In this document: positions 16,312 through 26,108 of the stretch, piece after piece | Numbering within the stretch: position 1 is the stretch's first letter | Layout: each line of letters begins with the position of its first letter | NCBI RefSeq assembly: GCF_013408415.1 | Contig: NZ_JACCAA010000001.1 | Location: forward strand, 496,001 to 560,000 | DNA length: 64,000 nucleotides | Reading direction: 5' to 3' | Origin: Nocardioides daedukensis | GTDB taxonomy: Bacteria; Actinomycetota; Actinomycetes; Propionibacteriales; Nocardioidaceae | Position numbers and translations under genes: made by a program | The notes under the pieces: generated by a model | What the model was told of the DNA's origin: nothing | Seen by the model: only the letters and a program-made list of their open reading frames with translations | The model's database searches: none

Positions 16312-17586
16312 ATGCGCATCGCACTGCTGTCCTACCGCAGCAAGCCGCATTGCGGTGGCCAGGGTGTCTACATCAGGCACCTGAGCCGCGAGCTGGTGGC
16401 ACTCGGCCACGAGGTCGAGGTGTTCTCCGGACAGCCCTATCCGGAGCTGGACGAGGGGGTCGGCCTGACCAAGGTCCCCAGCCTCGACCTCTACCGCGAG
16501 CCGGACCCGTTCCGGATCCCCAAGCTCAAGGAGTTCCGCGACCTCATCGACGTCGAGGAGTTCCTCACCATGTGCACGGCCGGGTTCCCCGAGCCGAAGA
16601 CCTTCGGCAAGCGCGTCGCTCGGCTGATCAAGGCCCGCCGGGATGAGTTCGACATCGTCCACGACAACCAGGTGCTCGCCCACGGCATGGTCGACATCAT
16701 GGATGCCGGGATCCCGCTGATCACCACCCTGCACCACCCGATCACCTTCGACCGCAAGCTCGATCTGGCCGCCGCGCCCAACTGGCGCAAGAAGCTCAGC
16801 ACCCGACGTTGGTACGGGTTCCTGAAGATGCAGGGCAAGGTCGCCCGCCGCGCCGTGAAGATCCTGTCGCCCTCGGAGTCGTCGGCGCGCGACATCGTGA
16901 CCGACTTCGGCGTCGACCCGGAGCGGATCCAGGTCATCCCGCTCGGGGCGGACGACGTGTTCGCGCCGCCGACCACGCCGCGGGTGCCGGGACGGATCGT
17001 CGCCATGGCCAGTGCGGATGCCCCGATCAAGGGTGTGGCAACCCTGCTGGAGGCGTTCGCCAAGCTGCGCACCGAGCGCGACCTCGAGCTGATCCTGGTC
17101 ACCAAGCCCGAGGTCGGGGGCCGTACCGAGCAGCTCATCGAGAAGCTCGCCATCAAGGACTCCGTCAGCTTCGTCAACGGCATCAGCGACGCCGAGCTCG
17201 TCGAGGTGATGGGCTCGGCCGAACTGGCCTGCGTCCCGAGCCTCTATGAGGGGTTCTCGCTTCCCACTGCCGAGCTGATGGCGTGCGAGACGCCGTTGGT
17301 CGTCAGCCGTGCCGGTGCGATCCCCGAGGTGGTCGGACCCGACGGGCTCTGCGCCGACCTGGTTGAGCCCGGCAACGTGGAGGCGCTTCGCGAAGCGATC
17401 GCCAACCTCCTCGACGACCCGGAGCGCCGGGTCCGGATGGGGCGTGCCGGTCGCACCCGCGTCCAAGAGCTGTTCAGCTGGCACGCCGTCGCCGTGGCGA
17501 CGGCAGCGGCCTACGAAGAAGTTCTCGCAGACCACCCCACGGCACCGAGCCACAATCAGATTGAGGACACCAATGCTGACCGTTGA
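16312..17586 (+). CDS. GT4-family glycosyltransferase
   Basis: 424 residues with a two-lobe GT-B fold. The N-terminal LSYRSKPHCGGQGVYIRHLSRELVALGHEVEVFSG is the typical glycine-rich acceptor lobe, and SLYEGFSLPTAELMACETPLV near residues 310-326 carries the E-x7-E donor motif. ATG 16312 is preceded by ggaagagg at a good distance; GTG 16303 is the alternative. The sugar and acceptor are unknown. It overlaps the next methyltransferase by 14 bases and is led by a KstR-type operator, so its acceptor may be a lipid or sterol-like molecule (inference). Confidence 0.88.
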   Translation: MRIALLSYRSKPHCGGQGVYIRHLSRELVALGHEVEVFSGQPYPELDEGVGLTKVPSLDLYREPDPFRIPKLKEFRDLIDVEEFLTMCTAGFPEPKTFGKRVARLIKARRDEFDIVHDNQVLAHGMVDIMDAGIPLITTLHHPITFDRKLDLAAAPNWRKKLSTRRWYGFLKMQGKVARRAVKILSPSESSARDIVTDFGVDPERIQVIPLGADDVFAPPTTPRVPGRIVAMASADAPIKGVATLLEAFAKLRTERDLELILVTKPEVGGRTEQLIEKLAIKDSVSFVNGISDAELVEVMGSAELACVPSLYEGFSLPTAELMACETPLVVSRAGAIPEVVGPDGLCADLVEPGNVEALREAIANLLDDPERRVRMGRAGRTRVQELFSWHAVAVATAAAYEEVLADHPTAPSHNQIEDTNADR

Positions 17587-18323
17587 CTTCGACCGACTCG
17601 GCCTCAAGCGCGGCGAGCGCGTGCTCGACATGGGCGCAGGCGCCGGACGCCACGCCTTTGAGATGTACCGCCGCGGGGCAGACGTGATGGCCTTCGACCG
17701 GGACGCCGACGAGCTGGCCAACGTGCGCGAGCTCTTCTCCGCGATGAAGGAGACCGGTGAGGCACCTGCCGGTGCCGAGGCGGACATCAAGGAGGGCGAT
17801 GCCCTCCAGTTGCCCTTCGCCGACGGAGAGTTCGACCGCATCGTCGCCGCCGAGATCCTCGAGCACATCAACGAGGACGTGCGCGCGATCGAGGAGCTGG
17901 TCCGCGTCCTGCGTCCCGGTGGCACGCTGGCGATCTCGGTGCCCCGCTGGCTCCCAGAGGTGATCAACTGGAAGCTCTCCTCGGACTACCACAACGCCGA
18001 GGGCGGGCACATCCGGATCTACACCGACCACGAGCTCATCGACAAGGTCACCAAGGCCGGACGCCCCAATGACGGGACCCCGGGCGAGGCGATGATCTTC
18101 GAGGGCAAGGGCTATGCCCACGGCCTGCACTCGCCGTACTGGTGGATCAAGTGCGCGGTCGGAGTGAACAACGACGACCACGCCCTGGTGAAGGCCTACC
18201 ACCAGGTGCTGGTGTGGGACATCATGAAGACCCCTCGCTGGAGCGTCGCCACCCGGTTGGCCGAGAAGGCCCTGAACCCCGTGATCGGCAAGAGCATGGT
18301 CCTCTACTTCCGGAAGCCGGACG

Positions 18324-18331
<8 letters not shown>
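17573..18331 (+). CDS. Class I SAM-dependent methyltransferase
   Basis: 252 residues. Motif I is VLDMGAGAGRHAFEM (about residues 17-31); the acidic D/E binding SAM follows in VMAFDRDADEL, and EGDALQLPFADGEFDRIVAAEILEHI is typical of UbiE/methyltransferase-11 proteins. Start ATG 17573 overlaps the glycosyltransferase end and has gagga six bases upstream. The substrate is unknown. A small-molecule lipid or glycolipid is plausible from the neighbours. Confidence 0.87.
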
Positions 18332-20084
<1,753 letters not shown>

Positions 20085-20129
20085 CTAGTGGGAGTGCGCG
20101 GTGCGGGAACCGCCCGGGCATGGCAATAT

Positions 20130-20143
20130 TGGAACACGTTCTA
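20130..20143. promoter_or_regulatory. KstR-type operator upstream of fadE34-like gene
   Basis: tggaacacgttcta is a full match to TNNAACNNGTTNNA. It lies 25 bases before the TTG start of the acyl-CoA dehydrogenase and 54 bases from the divergent methyltransferase. Confidence 0.88.
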
Positions 20144-20168
20144 GTCGACCACGTCTCTTGGAGTTCCC

Positions 20169-22268
20169 TTGTCCCTCGGCATCAGTGACGACCACCGCGA
20201 GCTCGGCTCATCGGTGCGCAAGTGGGCGGCCTCGCTCGCTCCCCTCGACGACGTCCGTGCGGCCGAGGAACGGGTCGACGAGCCGTTCGAGCGGACCTGG
20301 CAGGCCGTCGCCGAGATGGGGATCACCAGCATCGCGGTGCCGGAAACCGACGGTGGGGGAGACGGGTCGCCCCTCGAGCTCGCCATCGCCCTCGAGGCGT
20401 GCGCCCACGAGCTGGTCCCGGGAGGCCTGCTGGGCACCTCGGTGGCAGCACTGGTGGCTCCGCCGATCGCCGGCGCCGTCTCGGACGGTTCGGCACGGGT
20501 GGGTCTGGGCCTCACCGGTTCGCTGCGCAGCGAAGGGGGCAACCTCACCGGGACCGTGGACGTGGTCTGGGACGCTCCCGGCGCCACCCACCACCTCCTC
20601 GGCGACACCGACGACCAGTGGTACGTCGTACCCGCGGCTGCGGTGAGCGCCTCACCCTCGTCGGGTCCGGACCTGACCCGCAGGTTCGGCTCAGTGACCG
20701 TGTCAGTGCTCCTGTCCGAGGCAACGCCTGTCCCCGGTCTCAACTCGGCCAAGGTCCGCGAGGCGGCCGTCGCACTCGCCGCCGCCGAGGCCTCCGGCAT
20801 CGCTCGCTGGTCCCTGGAGACCGCGGTGGCCTATGCCGGGGTGCGCGAGCAGTTCGGCAAGCCGATCGGCTCCTTCCAAGCGATCAAGCACCTGTGCGCC
20901 GAGATGCTGGAGGTCGCCGAGGCGGTCACCGCCGTGGCCTGGGACGCCGCCAACGCCTTCGGCACCTCGCAATCGGCCTACGCCGCCGACGTGGCCGGCG
21001 CGGTCGCCTTCGACGGCGCCGTGAAGCTGGCCCACGACTGCATCCAGGTCCTGGGTGGGATCGGGTTCACCTTCGAGCACGACGCACACTTCTATCTTCG
21101 CCGCGCCACGACGCTGCGCAACCTGCTCGGCTCCTCCGACAGCTTCGCCACCAGCCTCGCGGGGCGCGCGGTGGCGGGGGAGCGACGCAAGGTCGAGATC
21201 GACTTCGACGGCGCCGACGCCGCGGTGCGCGATCAGGTGCGCCCGATCGTGGCCTCGATCGCCGACCTGGACGACGGCGGTCGACGAGCCGCCCTCGTCG
21301 AGAGCGGGCTCTTCATGCCGCACTGGCCAGCGCCGTACGGCCGGGACGCCTCCGCGCTGGAGCAGTTGGTGATCGACGACGAGCTCAGCTCCGCAGGGGT
21401 TAGCCGTCCGGACATCAGGATCGGAGCCTGGGCGGTGCCGACGATCCTCGCCCATGGCACCGAGGAACAGCGGGAACAGTTCGTTGCTCCCACCCTGCGC
21501 GGGGAGATCACCTGGTGCCAGCTGTTCAGCGAGCCCGGAGCCGGGTCGGACCTGGCCTCGCTGCGTACCCGCGCGACTCGTACCGAAGGAGGCTGGCTGC
21601 TCACCGGGCAGAAGGTCTGGACCTCCCTTGCGCGCGAAGCGGACTGGGGGATCTGCCTGGCGCGCACTGACCCGGATGCCCCGTCCCACAAGGGGATCAC
21701 CTACTTCCTGCTGGACATGCGAGCCGAGGGCATCGACATCCGGCCCCTGCGGGAGATGACCGGCGACGCGCTGTTCAACGAGGTCTTCCTCGAGGACGTC
21801 TTCGTCCCCGACTCCCAGGTGGTCGGCGAACCGGGCGGGGGCTGGAAGCTGGCTCGCACGACGCTGGCCAACGAACGCGTCGCGATGGCCGGCGCCAAGC
21901 TCGACGTCAGTGTCGAGCGCGCCGTGGCGCTCTGCGGCGATCGACCCGAGACCCACCCGCGCACCGGCCACGCCGTCGCACTGGCCACCGTGTGCGGCCT
22001 GCTCGCCACGCGCTCCACGTTGCGGTCCCTGGAGGGCCAGGGTCCGGGTGCCGAGTCCAGCGTCTCCAAGCTGCTGGGCGTGAGGAACCGTCAGGACGCA
22101 TCCGAGCTGGTCGTCGAGCTGCTGGGAGACAGGGTCGTGCTCGGTGGACCCGAGGTCGAGGCAGCAGTCCACGAGGCGTTGCTGACCCGATGCCTGTCGA
22201 TCGCCGGTGGCACCACCCAGGTGCTGCGCAATGTCGCCGCGGAGCGAATCCTGGGCCTGCCCCGCTGA
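20169..22268 (+). CDS. fadE34: FadE34/ChsE3-like fused two-domain acyl-CoA dehydrogenase
   Basis: 699 residues made of two tandem acyl-CoA dehydrogenase units (about 1-340 and 345-699). The first half has AVAYAGVREQFGKPIGSFQAIKHLCAEM and IQVLGGIGFTFEHDAHFYLRRA; the second has WCQLFSEPGAGSDLASLRTRATR and LTGQKVWTSLAREADWG. Order, length and local sequence match Rv3573c (FadE34, ChsE3; 711 residues), which dehydrogenates CoA esters of the cholesterol side chain. The TTG start is chosen because tggag lies six bases upstream and the frame fits the family N-terminus. FAD is the expected cofactor. Confidence 0.9.
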   Translation: MSLGISDDHRELGSSVRKWAASLAPLDDVRAAEERVDEPFERTWQAVAEMGITSIAVPETDGGGDGSPLELAIALEACAHELVPGGLLGTSVAALVAPPIAGAVSDGSARVGLGLTGSLRSEGGNLTGTVDVVWDAPGATHHLLGDTDDQWYVVPAAAVSASPSSGPDLTRRFGSVTVSVLLSEATPVPGLNSAKVREAAVALAAAEASGIARWSLETAVAYAGVREQFGKPIGSFQAIKHLCAEMLEVAEAVTAVAWDAANAFGTSQSAYAADVAGAVAFDGAVKLAHDCIQVLGGIGFTFEHDAHFYLRRATTLRNLLGSSDSFATSLAGRAVAGERRKVEIDFDGADAAVRDQVRPIVASIADLDDGGRRAALVESGLFMPHWPAPYGRDASALEQLVIDDELSSAGVSRPDIRIGAWAVPTILAHGTEEQREQFVAPTLRGEITWCQLFSEPGAGSDLASLRTRATRTEGGWLLTGQKVWTSLAREADWGICLARTDPDAPSHKGITYFLLDMRAEGIDIRPLREMTGDALFNEVFLEDVFVPDSQVVGEPGGGWKLARTTLANERVAMAGAKLDVSVERAVALCGDRPETHPRTGHAVALATVCGLLATRSTLRSLEGQGPGAESSVSKLLGVRNRQDASELVVELLGDRVVLGGPEVEAAVHEALLTRCLSIAGGTTQVLRNVAAERILGLPR

Positions 22269-22284
22269 TCGGGCACGCCTGGCT

Positions 22285-22303
22285 CCCGAGGTGCAGCCTC
22301 GGG
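22285..22303. terminator. Terminator-like hairpin between convergent genes
   Basis: A perfect 7-bp stem cccgagg/cctcggg with loop tgcag lies just after the FadE34-like stop and before the convergent LipC-like gene. No T-run follows, which is common for actinobacterial terminators. Confidence 0.55.
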
Positions 22304-22319
22304 TGTGGCCGGCTCCCGG

Positions 22320-23627
22320 TCAGCGCGACTGGGAGTCGGCCTCAGAGGCTGCCTCGGCTTCGGCGTCGGCGATGATCTGCTCGGCATCGGCCTCGGCCGG
22401 GTCCACGCCTTGGCGATAGCCGTTCCAGTGCCAGTGCAGGTAGCGGTCGATCGCCTTCACCACGTGGCCGCAGCGCACTGAGTTGAAAATGTCGTAGGCG
22501 TGCTGTGCGCCGGGGAGCTCGGCATACACGACTGAGGCACCGCCGACCTGCCGCAGCTTCTCCACGAAGAGGCGTGCCTGGTTGACGTCGACGAGGGTGT
22601 CGTTTGTGCCGTGCATGACGAAGAAGTCCGGTGCCCCAGGCTTGATCCGCAGGAGCGGCGAGGCGGCCTCGAAGTCGTCCGGGGCGTCGCGCCACTTCTT
22701 CTTCAGCACCCGCGGACCCAGGAACCGGTCGCGCATCGCGATCGCCGACTTCAGGCCCGTGGCGCCAGCGAAGTCATAGACCCCGTAGTGCGGCACGGCG
22801 ACCTGGACGCTGGTGTCCTTGTCCTCGAAGCCCGGCTTGAAGTCCGGGTCGTTGCCGGTGACCGCGGCCAGTGCGGCCAGGTGCCCGCCCGCGGACCCAC
22901 CGGTGATCGCGATGTAGTTCGGGTCGCCACCGTGGTCGGCGATGTTCTCGCGGGTCCAGGCGATCGCCTTCTTCACGTCGATGATGTGCGCGGGGAAGGC
23001 GCTGCGCGGAGACAACCGATAGTTGATGGCCACACAGACCCAGCCCTTGCTGGCGAGGTGGGACATCAGCGGTAGGCCCTGCTGGCTCTTGTCGCCGATG
23101 GTCCAACCGCCGCCGTGCACCTGGAAGAGCACCGGCGCGTTGTTGAGATCGACGTCGCGGGGACGATAGATGTCCAGCTTGCCCCGGCTCCCGGTCGTGG
23201 GGTCATAGATGATGTCGCGGAGCACCTCGACGCCCGGATCGACGATCCGGAACGGATTGACGAGCTTGCGCCAGTTCGTCTTCAGCTCGGCTGGGCTGGG
23301 GGCTGCGTCCAGTCGTTCGACGTAGTCCACGCCGATCCCCTCGACCAGCGCCTCCTCCACGCCGTCCTTGACCTGGTTCGCGCTGCGCATGATGTGGACG
23401 AATCCGGCCGCATTCGCAGCGGCCAGGGCCAGGCCGAGGCGACTACGACGCTTGGGCGTCAGGTGCGTCAGCGTGTCCGCCGCGGTCAGGGTGAGCAGGT
23501 GCGGAGCGAGCTCGTTGGTGATCCATCCCGCCGCGAACGAGGGGATGCCGACGCGGAGCCCGTGCGAGGGGCGCAGTGCGTTGGCGATCAGGGCAGAGGT
23601 GATGACTTGTCGACGTAGGTAGGCCAC
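22320..23627 (-). CDS. LipC-like alpha/beta-hydrolase (hormone-sensitive-lipase family esterase)
   Basis: 435 residues. HGGGW at 171-175 forms the oxyanion hole, GGSAGG at 243-248 carries the nucleophile Ser245, and HGTNDTLVDV and GAQHAYD probably supply the acid and base. An extra 130-residue N-terminal region precedes the hydrolase domain. The protein resembles Rv0220 (LipC), and as in M. tuberculosis its neighbour is a WS/DGAT gene (there Rv0221). The start is GTG 23627 with no clear ribosome site. A KstR-type operator lies 55 bases upstream, shared with the divergent acyltransferase gene. Confidence 0.88.
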   Translation of the reverse strand: MAYLRRQVITSALIANALRPSHGLRVGIPSFAAGWITNELAPHLLTLTAADTLTHLTPKRRSRLGLALAAANAAGFVHIMRSANQVKDGVEEALVEGIGVDYVERLDAAPSPAELKTNWRKLVNPFRIVDPGVEVLRDIIYDPTTGSRGKLDIYRPRDVDLNNAPVLFQVHGGGWTIGDKSQQGLPLMSHLASKGWVCVAINYRLSPRSAFPAHIIDVKKAIAWTRENIADHGGDPNYIAITGGSAGGHLAALAAVTGNDPDFKPGFEDKDTSVQVAVPHYGVYDFAGATGLKSAIAMRDRFLGPRVLKKKWRDAPDDFEAASPLLRIKPGAPDFFVMHGTNDTLVDVNQARLFVEKLRQVGGASVVYAELPGAQHAYDIFNSVRCGHVVKAIDRYLHWHWNGYRQGVDPAEADAEQIIADAEAEAASEADSQSR

Positions 23628-23681
23628 GAGCGCGATGTTAGTGGGCGAGGGAGACGGTCAGTAGTCGAACCGGTCACAAAC

Positions 23682-23695
23682 TAGAACAAGTTCTA
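23682..23695. promoter_or_regulatory. KstR-type operator between LipC-like and WS/DGAT genes
   Basis: tagaacaagttcta is a complete 14-base match to TNNAACNNGTTNNA and nearly perfectly symmetrical. It shares the leading acaaactagaaca with the operator at 11869. It sits 22 bases before the acyltransferase ATG and 55 bases from the esterase start. Confidence 0.9.
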
Positions 23696-23717
23696 TTCAG
23701 AGGGGTACGATTCGGAC

Positions 23718-25109
23718 ATGGACCGACTCAGTGGGCTCGACGCCAGCTTCCTCTATCTCGAGACACCCGAGCAGTTGATGCACGTGTGTGGCCTGATCGT
23801 CCTCGATCCGACCACAATGCCTGACGGGTACACCTACGAGGCGTTCAAGGACCACCTCGAGGACAGGGTGAGCGACGTCCCTGAGTTCACCCGTCGGCTG
23901 CGCCGGGTCCCGCTCGACCTGGCGCACCCGATCTGGGTCCCCGACCAGCACTTCGACATCGATCACCACGTGCACCGACTGGCCCTGCCGCAGCCGGGCG
24001 GCTATGACGAGCTGGTCCAGCTGTGCGGCCATCTCGCCGGCCTCACCATGGATCGAAGCCGGCCGCTGTGGGAGATGTGGGTGATCGAGGGCTATCAGGA
24101 CAAGGTCGTGGTCTTCTCCAAGATGCACCACGCCACCGTCGACGGGGCCTCCGGATCGAACCTGATCTCCCACCTGTGCAGCCTCGAGCCCGACGCACCG
24201 CCGGTGTCGGCGGGGGAGCGCAAGGAGCACGGCCGGAGCGCACGCGGTCTGGAGCTCTTCGGCCGCGGAGTGCTCAGCACGGTCACCAAGCCGCTTCAGA
24301 TCCCCTCACTGCTACGACCCTCGGCGGCCCTGGTCACCAAGACTGTCGCACGAGCACGCGCCGGCACTGCCATGGCCGCACCGTTCAGCGCCCCCCGGAC
24401 CTCCTTCAACGGCACCATCACCCGGCGTCGCACGATCGCCTTCGCCGACCTGCCCCTCGACGAGGTGCGGGCCCTGAAGGCCGCCACTGGCGCCACCGTC
24501 AATGACGTCGTGCTCACCATCGCCGGGGGAGCGCTGCGCCACTACCTGGAGGATCGCGGGGGACTGCCCGAGACCCCGCTGATGGCAAGCGTGCCGGTCT
24601 CCGTGCGCAAAGCCACGCAACGAGGCAACGGCGCCAACAAGGTCTCCGCCCTCTTCGCCAGGCTGGGCACGGACATCGAGGACCCGTTGCAGAGGCTCGA
24701 GGTGATGTCGAGCGACAACCGGAACGCCAAGGAGCACCAACAGGCCATCCCCGCGGACGCGCTCCAGGACTGGGCGGAGTTCGCAGCGCCGCAAACGTTC
24801 GGGCTGGCTGTGCGCGCCTATGCCGGGCTGCGCCTGGCCGAGAAGCACCCCGTGGTGCACAACCTGGTGATCTCCAACGTGCCCGGTCCACCGATCCCGC
24901 TCTACTTCATGGGAGCCAGGATCGATGCCCTCTATCCGCTGGGACCGGTCTTCCACGGCGCCGGTGTCAACATCACCGTGATGTCCAACAACGGCCAGCT
25001 GCACGTGGGCGTGATCGCCTGCCGCTCCGCGATGCGTCACCCCGAGGACCTGGTCAAGCACTTCGGTGAGGAGCTCACGCGGCTGCAGGAGGCTGTCGCC
25101 GCACGCTGA
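23718..25109 (+). CDS. Wax ester synthase / diacylglycerol acyltransferase (WS/DGAT)
   Basis: 463 residues. The start MDRLSGLDASFLYLETPEQLMHV is the standard opening of the family, and MHHATVDGASG holds the catalytic HHxxxDG at residues 137-143. The C-terminal half has NDVVLTIAGGALRHYL and NLVISNVPGPPIPLYFMGARI, both conserved. It would make triacylglycerol or wax esters from acyl-CoA. A KstR-type site directly in front links storage lipid synthesis to steroid breakdown, which supplies acyl-CoA; this link is inference. The neighbour is a LipC-like esterase, as for Rv0220-Rv0221. Confidence 0.92.
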   Translation: MDRLSGLDASFLYLETPEQLMHVCGLIVLDPTTMPDGYTYEAFKDHLEDRVSDVPEFTRRLRRVPLDLAHPIWVPDQHFDIDHHVHRLALPQPGGYDELVQLCGHLAGLTMDRSRPLWEMWVIEGYQDKVVVFSKMHHATVDGASGSNLISHLCSLEPDAPPVSAGERKEHGRSARGLELFGRGVLSTVTKPLQIPSLLRPSAALVTKTVARARAGTAMAAPFSAPRTSFNGTITRRRTIAFADLPLDEVRALKAATGATVNDVVLTIAGGALRHYLEDRGGLPETPLMASVPVSVRKATQRGNGANKVSALFARLGTDIEDPLQRLEVMSSDNRNAKEHQQAIPADALQDWAEFAAPQTFGLAVRAYAGLRLAEKHPVVHNLVISNVPGPPIPLYFMGARIDALYPLGPVFHGAGVNITVMSNNGQLHVGVIACRSAMRHPEDLVKHFGEELTRLQEAVAAR

Positions 25110-25110
25110 G

Positions 25111-25145
25111 TCCCGCTCACAGTGCGCTCACAGTGCGCTCAGCGG
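25111..25145. terminator. Hairpin between convergent WS/DGAT and hydrolase genes
   Basis: cccgct and agcggg flank a short direct repeat (cacagtgcgct twice in a row). The structure fills the 29-base gap between convergent stops and could act in both directions. There is no T-run. Confidence 0.45.
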
Positions 25146-26038
25146 GCGAAGTCCGCTGCTCGCGCATGCACGGTGGTGCACGCCTCGACGAAGGCCGGGA
25201 CGAAGACCTCCGCCTCCATCACCACAGAAGCGTGACCAGCGTCGATGCCGTGGATCGTCGCTCCCGGGATCCGGCGGGCCAGGTCCAGTTGGCGCGCGGC
25301 CGGGATCACCTTGTCCCGCAGGGTCACCACGACCGCCGTAGGCACGTTGATCCGACGCAACCACGGCCGCGAGTGGTGGCGACCCAGCGATGCCACGGCG
25401 TGGGCCACGGCCCACGGACTCGTCGAGCGGAACTCGGCCAGTGCCCAGTCATGGATGTCGACTGGAACCGGGTCGTGCGCTGCGACATCCACGGCAACCT
25501 GACCTGCGACCCGGGAGCGGGACACGCCCCGCAGCGCGGCCATCGAAGTCTCCATCGCCTGGTGGAAGAGTCGCTCCGACACGGTGCCGCGGAAGCGGTC
25601 CGTCGTGGCGGCAAGGACCAGACCGGCGACCCGGTCCGGATGCTGGCGCCACGTGCGTTGGGCGATGATCGAGCCCATTGAGAACCCACCGATGATCGCC
25701 CGCTCGATGCCCAGCACGTCGAGCAGGGCAGCGACGTCATCGGCGCTGTCACTGAGTGAGAACTTCGCTGACCGAATCCCGCGACCGTGCCATCTTTGGT
25801 CGAGCGTGATCACACGGAATCGGGTCGAGAGCACCGGAATCGTGGGGAACCACGTGAGCAGGCCGGTCGTCCCGACTGCGTGCAACAGCACGACTGCCGG
25901 GGAGTCGGGGTCCGGACCCGCGGTGTCGGTGACGTATGTCGACCCGCGGCCGGGCAACTCGACCATCCGGCCCGATGGAATCTCGGCCCACGGCATGGGG
26001 GCGAGGGTGCGTATGAGACTGCGGGGGGAGGTGAACAT
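25139..26038 (-). CDS. Alpha/beta-fold hydrolase
   Basis: 299 residues. The nucleophile elbow is GFSMG at 118-122 (Ser120). VVLLHAVGTTGLLTWFPTIPVL forms the oxyanion loop region, VVTLRDKVIP supplies the likely Asp and DAGHASV the likely His. ATG 26038 has aggag eight bases upstream. The substrate is unknown. It is divergent from the fused acyl-CoA dehydrogenase over a KstR-type operator, so an ester or thioester of the steroid pathway is possible. It does not look like HsaD, and no other ring-cleavage genes are nearby. Confidence 0.85.
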   Translation of the reverse strand: MFTSPRSLIRTLAPMPWAEIPSGRMVELPGRGSTYVTDTAGPDPDSPAVVLLHAVGTTGLLTWFPTIPVLSTRFRVITLDQRWHGRGIRSAKFSLSDSADDVAALLDVLGIERAIIGGFSMGSIIAQRTWRQHPDRVAGLVLAATTDRFRGTVSERLFHQAMETSMAALRGVSRSRVAGQVAVDVAAHDPVPVDIHDWALAEFRSTSPWAVAHAVASLGRHHSRPWLRRINVPTAVVVTLRDKVIPAARQLDLARRIPGATIHGIDAGHASVVMEAEVFVPAFVEACTTVHARAADFAR

Positions 26039-26059
26039 CGATGTTCTCCTGTCCTAGAC

Positions 26060-26073
26060 TAGAACAGGTTACA
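26060..26073. promoter_or_regulatory. KstR-type operator in front of the ChsE/ChsH/Ltp2 operon
   Basis: tagaacaggttaca matches TNNAACNNGTTNNA fully. It lies 22 bases from the hydrolase start and 35 bases from the acyl-CoA dehydrogenase start, so it can control both directions. Confidence 0.88.
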
Positions 26074-26108
26074 GTTTTGATCCGCGCACGTGAACACGAG
26101 GAGCCCCG

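Noticed and set aside
20703-22172. 489-codon minus-strand open frame opposite fadE34
   Set aside because: Mirror frame of the acyl-CoA dehydrogenase gene; no motifs and no ribosome site.
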